This document shows positions 9,195 to 17,554 of a stretch of 64,000 nt of DNA, piece by piece; position 1 is the stretch's first letter; each line of letters begins with the position of its first letter. The notes under the pieces were generated by a model. The model was not told where the DNA came from and made no database searches. It saw nothing but the letters and a program-made list of their open reading frames with translations. Position numbers and translations under genes: made by a program. This DNA is from Candidatus Methylomicrobium oryzae (GTDB taxonomy: Bacteria > Pseudomonadota > Gammaproteobacteria > Methylococcales > Methylomonadaceae), in contig NZ_JAERVK010000018.1 in assembly GCF_016745425.1 (NCBI RefSeq), forward strand, positions 1-64,000. Reading direction: 5' to 3'.

Positions 9195-10063
9195 TGTAAG
9201 AATTTCTAGCGTTGTTTACAGTATTTTGGAAAATACTGTAGATGAACATTCACAAACGCACCCGCTTAACCTTACTGGACCGCCAGGAAATCTGGCAGCT
9301 TTATCAAACCCGGCGCTGGAAAGTCACACAGCTGGCGGAACGCTTCCGCGTCAGTCGACCGACAATTTATGCTGTGCTGAAACGCGCCCGGCTGCAGGCA
9401 TTTGCCCCGCGTAACAGTACCAACCATCGCTTCAAAACTCTGCAGTATGGCCTTAAGTGCTTAGCCAAGGTCGAACACGCGATCCAGGATCGCCTAAAAC
9501 AGGCAGCGAAGCGCTACAACAAGGCCTATCCAGGCGAACTGGTCCACTTTGATACCAAGCGGCTTCCCTTGCTGAAAGGACAGTCCGCCAGTGAGCCTCG
9601 CGAGTACCTGTTTGTCGCTATCGATGACTTCTCCCGGGAGCTCTATGCCGAGATCCTGCCCGATAACCCAGGACAGCGCTGCCACTTTCCTAGCCCATGT
9701 GATCGCTCAGTGTCCGTATCAGATCGACTACACTTACTCGGACAACGGCAAAGAATTCAAAGGCACACCCGACCATGTCTTCGTCAAAACCTGTAGGCAG
9801 CACGGCATCGGCCAGAAATTTACCCGCGTCAATCGCCCTCAAACCAACGGCAAAGCCGAACGGGTCATTCGCACACTCATGGAGATGTGGCATCACCAGC
9901 AGATCTTCAAAGATTTAGCTCATCGCCATATCGAGCTTAACCGCTTCATTAATTTCTACAACACGGTGAAGCCTCATAAGAGTTTGAATAACGCCACCCC
10001 TTATGAAATACTCACTGCTTACTTCAATCAACCTCTCTGTAAACAACCCTGAGATTTCTTACA
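9195..10063 (+). mobile_element. IS481-family insertion inside queD
   Basis: An 869-bp element with 27-bp imperfect terminal inverted repeats at 9195-9221 and 10037-10063 (22 of 27 positions match; both begin TGTAAGAA and end GTTGTTTACAG). It contains one transposase broken by a frameshift. No obvious target duplication is seen, and about 20 queD codons are missing at the insertion point, so insertion was accompanied or followed by a small deletion. Confidence 0.88.
9242..10052 (+). pseudogene. IS481-family transposase, frameshifted
   Basis: The N-terminal helix-turn-helix part (TLLDRQEIWQLYQTRRWKVT, then RVSRPTIYAVLKRA) and the first DDE aspartates (HFDTKR, AIDDFSRELYAE) are in one frame; the rest (YTYSDNGKEFKG, NRPQTNGKAERVIRTL with the catalytic Glu, and VKPHKSLNNATP) is in the +1 frame. 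The shift falls near 9665, where DN is followed by TQDSAATFL of the other frame. Combined length is about 270 residues. The element is probably no longer autonomous. Confidence 0.85.
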
Positions 10064-10358
10064 TGTGTCAGACTGCACGGACATTCTTTCCATGTGCGTA
10101 TCGTTGTAACCGGTAATGTTGGCGAAACAAGTGTCTGGGTCATGGACTTTGCAGACATTAATTAAATCAATTGTTAAGCCAATCATTAATCAACTTGACC
10201 ATTATTACCAGAACGAAATGGAAGGCCTAGAAAATCCTACCAGTGAAAACATAGCAAAATGGATTTGGAACAAACTCAAGCCGAATTTACCTGAACTGGG
10301 ACGCATAGAAATCAAGGAAACTTGCACTTCAGGATGCATCTTTAGAGGTAACGATTAA
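10064..10358 (+). pseudogene. queD: queD 3' remnant (6-carboxytetrahydropterin synthase)
   Basis: Directly after the IS right end the frame reads C-V-R-L-HGHSFHVRIVVTG and continues to VMDFADIN, then a stop. The remaining protein, beginning IKSIVKPIINQLDHYY and containing GLENPTSENIAKWIW and ETCTSGC, lies in another frame. A tandem duplication ATTA-ATTA at 10157-10164 explains the shift: removing one copy restores ADIKSIVKPII. The active-site Cys and two zinc His remain, but the N-terminal segment with the first zinc His is missing. QueD normally makes 6-carboxytetrahydropterin from dihydroneopterin triphosphate, so this copy cannot work. Confidence 0.92.
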
Positions 10359-10614
10359 GCGCTTAGCAATAAATCGCCATGCATTAAAATAGCGAGATGT
10401 TAAATGCCGAGAATGCGATGGTATGAGCGTAATACCGATTGAGCATTGAGCGAAATCGAACGAGAACAACTGTGTTTTTCAATACTATCTAAATGCTAAT
10501 CGAGACTAATGAAAGTATAAGTTAGCGTGCTAATCGACGTATTAGCCAATAACAATCTAATTCGTGCTGTGTTGAACGGTTTACTGATTGCTGGGTTGAC
10601 ACTCATAACATTGC
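10359..10614. other. Intergenic before the dpdE operon
   Basis: No gene recognised; both strands are broken by stops. Short GCTAATCGA-type motifs recur near 10493-10550. The promoter of the large dpd operon probably lies in or just after this stretch; a TTGACA is present at 10596 but no well-spaced -10 box was found. Confidence 0.35.
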
Positions 10615-10755
10615 GTGAGAGACATCGGTGATCTTATAAAACATCCGACACAACATCGAACATCATTCGCCAATCAATTTTTAGATGCTGTACAATATGG
10701 TCCAATCCCCAAATACGAAACTACTGAAAGTATCCGATTGATCGAGGAAAGGTAA
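10615..10755 (+). CDS. Possible 46-residue ORF abutting dpdE
   Basis: A GTG-initiated frame (VRDIGDLIKHPTQHRT to the end IRLIEER) stops three bases before the dpdE start. Codon use looks protein-like, but no family is recognised and there is no convincing ribosome binding site. It could be a leader peptide, the tail of a decayed gene, or chance. Confidence 0.25.
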   Translation: MRDIGDLIKHPTQHRTSFANQFLDAVQYGPIPKYETTESIRLIEER

Positions 10756-10758
10756 ATT

Positions 10759-13700
10759 TTGTTTTGTACCGTACATAATGCAGAAAAAGACGGATTTGGA
10801 AAAATCATTCACATTGAGGGTCAGTGGGTTGTCGTCGAGTATTTTGATTCGCCGGCCATTGAAAAGCATCCCCGGGTGAAAGTTCCACAAACGTCAATTA
10901 CACCGAAACGATTAGGATGCAATACACGCGTGTTCATCTTCGACGAAATATCGAACCAGTGGCGTATCGGTAGGGTTCGACATGACGACGGCGAAGGGAT
11001 CGAAGTCCGTTTGGCACACAAGCAGGATTTCTATATGCCCTATGAACGGGTTTTTGTTCGATGGAAGCGCCCAATCGAGGATCCCGTTGACTTCCTGGGA
11101 AATTTCGTTACCGAAACACCCCAGTATGCCGAGGCTCGCTCTGGATTTATGAGAAATTATGTATTTCAAAGGGGCGCAGCATTCGGAATTTCAGCCTTAC
11201 TATCCTCGTCGATCGAACTCGAATCGCACCAAGTCGAGGTGGTCCGGCGCGTCTTGACCGACCATACCCAGCGTTATTTGCTCGCTGATGAAGTCGGATT
11301 GGGAAAAACGATCGAAGCCGGAATCGTCATACGCCAAACCGTGCTCGACGACATGCGCAGTCATCGGATACTTGTCCTAGTTCCTCCCGAATTGGTAAGC
11401 CAATGGCGTGAAGAACTGATCGTACGCTTTGGGCTTTTAGATTTCCTCGACGAATCGGTGTTTGTGCTTCCCCAGGAAGACAGCGAGAAATTGAGGGAGG
11501 CTTTCAGTAACCTTTCCTTGCTGGTTATCGATGAAGCACACCACTTAACTGCACCCAATGCGGCGGAGTCCGTGCAACGCGTGTACTGCCTAGTGAGGGA
11601 GATGGCACAACGAGCAGAACGCCTGCTGTTGTTATCGGCGACACCGATTCTGCGTAATGAAGGTGGATTCCTCCGCATGCTGAACCTTTTGGACCCAGTG
11701 GTTTACCCACTTGATGACCTAGACGGCTTCCGTTCGAAGGTCTCCAACAGGCAAGCATTGGCCGAAACTGTCGCCGCTCTCGATCCCAACAATTCGTTTT
11801 TCATGGATTCGGCTCTTGACGACCTGTTGAGTCGACTTCCGAACGACCCCCGATTAGCCGAGTTAACGCGGAAGCTAAAGGAAAAATTACTCGACATACC
11901 GGAAGAGACCGATCCGGAGTTTTGCGCTGCCGTGAGGCAGTTGAGAGCCCATATTTCCGAAACCTACCGACTCAACCGGCGCATCTTGCGAAACCGCAGG
12001 ACGCAAATCAAGGGATTGACGCCGGAGCGTAAAGGAGCCGAACTTTGGCAAGTGGAAGATTCATCGATGGAACGGATCGAGTCCGCTCTAGAGAATTGGC
12101 GAGTAGATGCATCCCCGGCGGCAGGTGCGATGGGTACGGACAGGGCTTATGAACTCGAGGAATTTTACTTGGAAGCTGTCCGCTCTATCTTCGAAGGCCT
12201 TCCTGGGTTCCTGCGGGTCTGTGTCCAACGGTTGAATGCGATCGACAGCGGTACCTTGGTGCCATTCGATGGCGAACAGTCGCTACTCAACTCCATAATC
12301 GGGACCATTGACGTCGAGTATTGGATGGCCAATCGTCTCGAGAGGTTGTACCGGGGATTGGAGTCGCTTCCAGAAGCGTCCAAAGCCGTAATTTTTTGTG
12401 CCAACGAAAGGAGCGCCGACCAAATCTTCCAGTATCTGAATGATCGACGGGGCAATGTGGTCCGGCACGGCGTTGACGAAGAGTCCGAACGCACGGAGGG
12501 GTGTTCTTGGCAAGAGTTCCTGACCAATCCGGCGATTCGTGCCACCGTTTGTGACCACCGTGCAGAAGAGGGGATAAACCTACAAGGGGGGAACAAGGTC
12601 ATCGTCCATTTCGACCTGCCTCTTCAACCCAACCGAGTTGAGCAGCGCATGGGGCGTGTTGATCGCTACGGCTCTGGTAATCCGGTACCTTCCTACGTGC
12701 TTCTCGACGGGGGAACTCCGCTCCAAATGGCGTGGTTCCGTATCCTTGACGATGGTTTGAGCGTGTTCGACCGTTCAATCTCCAGTCTGCAATACCTAGT
12801 TGAGGATGAAATTGCATCCTTGGACTGTACATTGATCCACGAGGGATCTGAAGGATTCGACGCCCTGCGTGAGCGCTTGGCAGGACCAACCGGTGCTGTA
12901 GCTAGAGAGTTACGTCTCATTGATCAGCAGGATGCCTTAGATCAGTTATCCCCGGTTCCCGAACTGGAATTGGAAGAGTTATTCGATGCGGATGCGGATT
13001 GGAGGGAAATCAGCGACGTAATGACTTATTGGATCGAGAAAACACTTCTGTTCGAGAAGGTGAAATTACCTCGCCCAAATGGAAAGCCTTCAGTCGATGA
13101 TCCTTTCCGTTTCCATTATTGCTCTCCCGACAACGGGACTGGTCAATCGACCCTAATTCCATTATCCGAGTTCATCGACGATTTTCTGGGCGCCATCGAC
13201 TTTGACGCACCGGGCAACCGGTCGACCCGGCCGCAATCTTATCCCTATGTCGCCCACAGACCTTCGGCGGTCAAGCGCGGCGTGCGTCCGTTGCGTTACG
13301 GCGCCGAGTTCGTGGAGTCGATCAGGTCGTTTTCGGAGTTGGATGTTCGTGGTCGAAGTTACGCCATGTGGAGACAGATATTCGGCCAATTCCAGTCAAT
13401 GGAAATCCGCTCCTGCTTTCGCTTCGATTTCCTGGTCGAAACGTATTTAGACGAAGCCCTGGCTATACTTGCGAAAGAAGGGTGTTCCGCGAACGAATCG
13501 GCGCAGTCGTCTATCGCCCGGCGAGGCGACGCGTTGTTCCGTCCAGTCGTTATCCAGGTTTGGCTGGATGAAGAAGGCGATGAATTGCCACAGGAATTTA
13601 TCGAACGGTATCTGGCTGCACGGTATGCAAAGGAAGGTAGTAATGGATACATCGACAAAAATCTGGACATATCATATTTGAATGCTTTTAAGAGATGCTC

Positions 13701-14046
13701 ACCGGATATCTTCAAGAATTGGAACGAGCGGTGCGAACGCATGCGCGACAAGGCAAAAGTTATCGTGGAATCCAGGTCGGAACTATTAAATCGACAGAAA
13801 GATTCGCTTGGAAGGGCGTTAGCGGAAGATGAAATCCGCTACGCCCAGTTACAGACTCGTATCCAGTCGCTTGATGGCAGGGAGGCGACTGCCGAAGCGG
13901 AGCAACTGGTACTCGAACAAACCCTCAACGAAGCGCTTCACCGAGGCATATCTTCCCCTTCGATCAAGGTTGACGTCGCCGGGGTTGTTTTTCTAACGAG
14001 CGAACCCGTATCTCTTATAGAGGGATACCTAGAGGAAGATCGATGA
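10759..14046 (+). CDS. dpdE: DpdE, SNF2/DEAD-type helicase
   Basis: A 1095-residue SNF2-like superfamily 2 ATPase, matching DpdE of Dpd clusters in size and place. Walker A DEVGLGKT at 177-184, DEAH at 257-260, LSAT at 291-294 and the motif VI-like QRMGRVDRYGSG in the C-terminal helicase lobe are visible; a predicted coiled segment ends the protein. The start is TTG at 10759, chosen because AGGAAAGG precedes it and no better ATG exists upstream. In S. Montevideo dpdE was reported as needed for the restriction-like phenotype. It opens an eight-gene operon and overlaps dpdF by 4 bases (ATGA). Confidence 0.9.
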   Translation: MFCTVHNAEKDGFGKIIHIEGQWVVVEYFDSPAIEKHPRVKVPQTSITPKRLGCNTRVFIFDEISNQWRIGRVRHDDGEGIEVRLAHKQDFYMPYERVFVRWKRPIEDPVDFLGNFVTETPQYAEARSGFMRNYVFQRGAAFGISALLSSSIELESHQVEVVRRVLTDHTQRYLLADEVGLGKTIEAGIVIRQTVLDDMRSHRILVLVPPELVSQWREELIVRFGLLDFLDESVFVLPQEDSEKLREAFSNLSLLVIDEAHHLTAPNAAESVQRVYCLVREMAQRAERLLLLSATPILRNEGGFLRMLNLLDPVVYPLDDLDGFRSKVSNRQALAETVAALDPNNSFFMDSALDDLLSRLPNDPRLAELTRKLKEKLLDIPEETDPEFCAAVRQLRAHISETYRLNRRILRNRRTQIKGLTPERKGAELWQVEDSSMERIESALENWRVDASPAAGAMGTDRAYELEEFYLEAVRSIFEGLPGFLRVCVQRLNAIDSGTLVPFDGEQSLLNSIIGTIDVEYWMANRLERLYRGLESLPEASKAVIFCANERSADQIFQYLNDRRGNVVRHGVDEESERTEGCSWQEFLTNPAIRATVCDHRAEEGINLQGGNKVIVHFDLPLQPNRVEQRMGRVDRYGSGNPVPSYVLLDGGTPLQMAWFRILDDGLSVFDRSISSLQYLVEDEIASLDCTLIHEGSEGFDALRERLAGPTGAVARELRLIDQQDALDQLSPVPELELEELFDADADWREISDVMTYWIEKTLLFEKVKLPRPNGKPSVDDPFRFHYCSPDNGTGQSTLIPLSEFIDDFLGAIDFDAPGNRSTRPQSYPYVAHRPSAVKRGVRPLRYGAEFVESIRSFSELDVRGRSYAMWRQIFGQFQSMEIRSCFRFDFLVETYLDEALAILAKEGCSANESAQSSIARRGDALFRPVVIQVWLDEEGDELPQEFIERYLAARYAKEGSNGYIDKNLDISYLNAFKRCSPDIFKNWNERCERMRDKAKVIVESRSELLNRQKDSLGRALAEDEIRYAQLQTRIQSLDGREATAEAEQLVLEQTLNEALHRGISSPSIKVDVAGVVFLTSEPVSLIEGYLEEDR

Positions 14047-16634
14047 GTTTCGACCTCAACGACCTGCAGGCCGTTCTTGCAAACTGGCCTTCGGTGGCTT
14101 ATTGGCCCGACAAGGTTGAGGACAGTCTCCTAGACCGAATTTGCCAGGTGCTTTGGGTTGCTCATGGCAGTCGAAGACCTGGTCAGTGGCACGGTGACTT
14201 ACAACCGTTAGTTCGGCACGCACTGCTGCGCGCAAGCAAGACTGCCAGAACGACAATCAATTTAAGAGTGCCCTCTGACAATGGCTGGCCGGATGCGCAG
14301 AGTTGGGCCAAGCACGGCATCGAAGTTTTGGAAGTTGGACCTTCCGCCTTTCTGCTGACGGCGCAGGAGTGGCATCCAGATTGGCTCGGTAGTGGTGAGG
14401 GAGGGGTTTTCTCGGATGCTTTCTCCGATAGAGAGGTCCGAAAAAAAAGCTTCTGCCCTGCTGACCCTTTCGTGAGGGATGCAACCGGGTTCGAAATGTA
14501 TTCATGTCCTGGGCAAAGGGAAGCGGTACGGGCCGCATTCCTGATGCCGGAGGGGGATACCCTACTGGTAAATTTGCCTACCGGATCCGGAAAGAGCTTG
14601 GTTGGACAGGCGTCCGCCCTAGTCCATAAGGAAGCCGGCCACCTTACACTTTTTGTGGTTCCCACGGTTGCATTGGCTCTGGATCAGGAACGCGCGATGC
14701 GTGCGTTGTTTCAGCGCCAAGATCCTTCCCGTGCTGATTGGCCGCTTGCTTGGTCCGGCGGTTTGTCTCAGGAATATCGCACGGAAATTCGGCAACGCTT
14801 ACGCAATGGCACGCAGCGCATCTTGATCACCTCGCCCGAGGCGCTTACGACTTCGTTGCTACGTGCAGTTCTGGAAGCAGCAACTGCAGGGATGATTCAC
14901 TACCTGGTGATTGACGAAGCACACCTGATTACTCAATGGGGGGATGAGTTTCGTCCCACCTTCCAAGCATTGTCTGGTTTGCGCAGCAGCATGCTAAAGC
15001 GGGCACCAAGGGGTTTTCGAACCTTGCTCATGAGTGCAACTTTTACGGAGGAGACGGTAGATACATTGGCTAGCCTTTTTGGTCCTCGGGAGCGAGTGCA
15101 AATGGTGTCAGCCGTACATCTGCGACCTGAGCCGCAATATTGGTTTTCCGGCGCGAGGAGTATTGAGGAAAAGCAGGAACGCGTCTTGGAAGCATTGCGA
15201 CATGCGCCACGACCTTTCATCCTTTATGTCACAAAAAGGGACGAAGTAAGGCAATGGAATTCAATCCTTCGCCAATCCGGAGGACTTTCCAGAATCGCCA
15301 CATTCGACGGCAAGACCCCTCCCTCTGAGCGACTGAGGATCATTCGCGAATGGGCCGCAAACCGTCTCGATGGCATTGTTGCTACATCTGCTTTCGGTGT
15401 CGGTCTCGACAAGGATGATGTTCGGACCGTCATACACGCTACAATCCCCGAGACGCTGGATCGGTATTACCAGGAGGTTGGGCGCGGCGGTCGTGACGGC
15501 AAGCCGTCCGTGAGCCTGATGGTCTTTGAAGATGCCGATTGGAACTTGCCCAAGCGCCTCGCGAAACCAAGGATTATTTCAGACGAATTAGGCTTTAGTC
15601 GTTGGAATGCAATGTATCGATCTCGCCGCGCGACTAGTGAGGAGAACTTATGGGAAATCGATATAGATGCCGTTCGAACTGGACTGCTTGGCGGGAGCGA
15701 GGAAAACGTCAATTGGAACATGCGAACCTTAATCCTAATGGCAAGGGCCAGACTGATAGCGCTCGAACTCGAGAACAATCCTGATGAAACGCTCGAAGAA
15801 CCGGGTGAGGACGCATCTTCGCTGTTGGCAGCCATTGCCAATATGAGAGTGCGAATCCTTGATTACGGACACCTTACAGAACGCTGGGAAGAGGCAATCA
15901 GTGCTTCGCGTTCTGCTACGCTACAGGCTGCAGGCCGCAACTTGCAGATGATGCATCAACTCCTTCCTGGTTCGTCCAGGAAGGAGGCTCAGGTAGGGAA
16001 GGAGGTAGGGGAAACGCTTTGCCAGTTATACCGCATCACGTCTCCGCAATGGCCTGTGTATGTGAGCCATGCATGCGGTGGCTGTCCTAGTGATCGCTTC
16101 GAACCAATTGAGCATGGCCATTATGCGGAGCCTGTTGCAATACCGGTCAATCGTGTAGTTACCTCTAGGCCTGAGGCGTGGTTGGAGAGATTTCCATGGC
16201 TGGATCCCTCTTTTGTGTTCGTCTTTTATGATGAGACACAGCCAGAGTCGACAATCCGTCAGGATTTTATTCGGTTCGCGGCATGGCTCGTTCAGTGTTG
16301 CGGAGTACGCGAGATTTCCATCAATCCCGCCTCTTCCTTTGCACAACTTCCCGAGTGGAACGGACTTTACAAGCGTGCGCGGGACAAGGTGGTTCTGCAT
16401 CGTTCGTTGATGGAGTTCGATATGGAACCCTATTCCCCTCTCGCCCGGATGACTTTACTGGATCCAGACGCATCTTTGGAGCTCGTCCAAAAAGTTCAGA
16501 TGCTGCAACGACCTTTTCACTTGGTACTCCTTCCGCTCGCCCTGCCCGATCCTGGGAATAGACAGCGCCGCTTGTACGATGTGAGTCCGAATAAAATACG
16601 ACTAGACGACTTGATACAAGAGATCATTCAATGA
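14043..16634 (+). CDS. dpdF: DpdF, RecQ-like helicase
   Basis: An 863-residue RecQ-type superfamily 2 helicase. Walker A PTGSGKS lies near residue 178, DEAH near 290 (VIDEAHLITQWG), then LLMSATF, and the C-terminal lobe has TSAFGVGLDKDDVRTVIHA and QEVGRGGRDG. A Cys pair (HACGGC) sits late in the protein. Known as DpdF in Dpd islands and presumed to unwind or translocate on DNA as part of the restriction machinery. ATGA overlaps couple it to dpdE and dpdG. Confidence 0.9.
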   Translation: MSFDLNDLQAVLANWPSVAYWPDKVEDSLLDRICQVLWVAHGSRRPGQWHGDLQPLVRHALLRASKTARTTINLRVPSDNGWPDAQSWAKHGIEVLEVGPSAFLLTAQEWHPDWLGSGEGGVFSDAFSDREVRKKSFCPADPFVRDATGFEMYSCPGQREAVRAAFLMPEGDTLLVNLPTGSGKSLVGQASALVHKEAGHLTLFVVPTVALALDQERAMRALFQRQDPSRADWPLAWSGGLSQEYRTEIRQRLRNGTQRILITSPEALTTSLLRAVLEAATAGMIHYLVIDEAHLITQWGDEFRPTFQALSGLRSSMLKRAPRGFRTLLMSATFTEETVDTLASLFGPRERVQMVSAVHLRPEPQYWFSGARSIEEKQERVLEALRHAPRPFILYVTKRDEVRQWNSILRQSGGLSRIATFDGKTPPSERLRIIREWAANRLDGIVATSAFGVGLDKDDVRTVIHATIPETLDRYYQEVGRGGRDGKPSVSLMVFEDADWNLPKRLAKPRIISDELGFSRWNAMYRSRRATSEENLWEIDIDAVRTGLLGGSEENVNWNMRTLILMARARLIALELENNPDETLEEPGEDASSLLAAIANMRVRILDYGHLTERWEEAISASRSATLQAAGRNLQMMHQLLPGSSRKEAQVGKEVGETLCQLYRITSPQWPVYVSHACGGCPSDRFEPIEHGHYAEPVAIPVNRVVTSRPEAWLERFPWLDPSFVFVFYDETQPESTIRQDFIRFAAWLVQCCGVREISINPASSFAQLPEWNGLYKRARDKVVLHRSLMEFDMEPYSPLARMTLLDPDASLELVQKVQMLQRPFHLVLLPLALPDPGNRQRRLYDVSPNKIRLDDLIQEIIQ

Positions 16635-17554
16635 GTATCCTTAACCGTGAAAGCGACGGCCTCTATTCTATTCTTCTGACACTCGTAACTGCTCTTATTC
16701 GGGAAAAAGAAATTTCGCGAGATGATCTGATCAGTACTTGGGGGCGAATACCACCACAAGAGGATGGGAAAGATCGGCTAAGCCGTCTCCGAGGGACGCT
16801 AAATCGTTGGATCGCACTCGGTTTATTTGTCGAAGACGAAAAATACGTTAGTCTTGCCTTCGATCCCAAAAAAGGCGAGTCGGTGGAGTCCTATCTAGTG
16901 CGAATTCCGGCAATATGCCGTGAACTTGCTTTTCGTTCGGAACATGGCAATCCATTATGGCCTGAGGGCGACAAAGTCACTGAAGAAGACTTGGGGGTGA
17001 CCGCCGACCTATGTCGTGGATTGGCATGGTGTCTTTGTCAGGACATTTATACACTCCCAACTTCTTGGGATCGCGGGGTCAATGATCTCATCAAATATCA
17101 GGTAGTGCCTGGACGTGCAATTATCCAGAATAACACCCGTTGGAATGGATTGGCAGATTGGGCTCGATTCTTGGGGTTTGCCGTGGATACCAGAGCGGGC
17201 ATCTTCTTTGATCCCACGACTGCTGTTCGGTCGGAATTGGACAGTTTCATGAAATGTGGTGTACAGATTCCTGCGGAGGAGTTCGCCTCGCAGTTGGCTT
17301 TTCGTTTACCCGTGTTGGATACCGGATCATATCGAGTTGAGGTGGAACGGGCGCTTCGACCCGAAGCCTGGTCGGAACCTCCTACCGGATCTCTGTCAAC
17401 TGCACTGTCATTCGCTTTGCGGCGGCTTCAGAAACAGAATGTTATCGACTTGAGAACCCTATCAGACGCCAACTCCAAACTGACGTTGACCAGACAAGGG
17501 GGGCGGGTTTGGGATAGCTTCACCCACGTAAGTCTGAAGGAGAAGTTGTCATGA
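16631..17554 (+). CDS. dpdG: DpdG
   Basis: A 307-residue soluble protein identified as DpdG mainly by position between dpdF and dpdH and by size. No catalytic motif is visible; the N- and C-terminal parts look like winged-helix segments (for example LLTLVTALIREKEISRDDLI near the start and LSFALRRLQKQNVIDLRTL near the end). In S. Montevideo dpdG was implicated in restriction. Four-base overlaps with both neighbours suggest it is made in fixed ratio with them. Confidence 0.8.
   Translation: MSILNRESDGLYSILLTLVTALIREKEISRDDLISTWGRIPPQEDGKDRLSRLRGTLNRWIALGLFVEDEKYVSLAFDPKKGESVESYLVRIPAICRELAFRSEHGNPLWPEGDKVTEEDLGVTADLCRGLAWCLCQDIYTLPTSWDRGVNDLIKYQVVPGRAIIQNNTRWNGLADWARFLGFAVDTRAGIFFDPTTAVRSELDSFMKCGVQIPAEEFASQLAFRLPVLDTGSYRVEVERALRPEAWSEPPTGSLSTALSFALRRLQKQNVIDLRTLSDANSKLTLTRQGGRVWDSFTHVSLKEKLS

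Noticed and set aside
10615-10755. folE 3' remnant
   Set aside because: A faint resemblance to the FolE C-terminal pattern is too weak, and no FolE core motif lies upstream.
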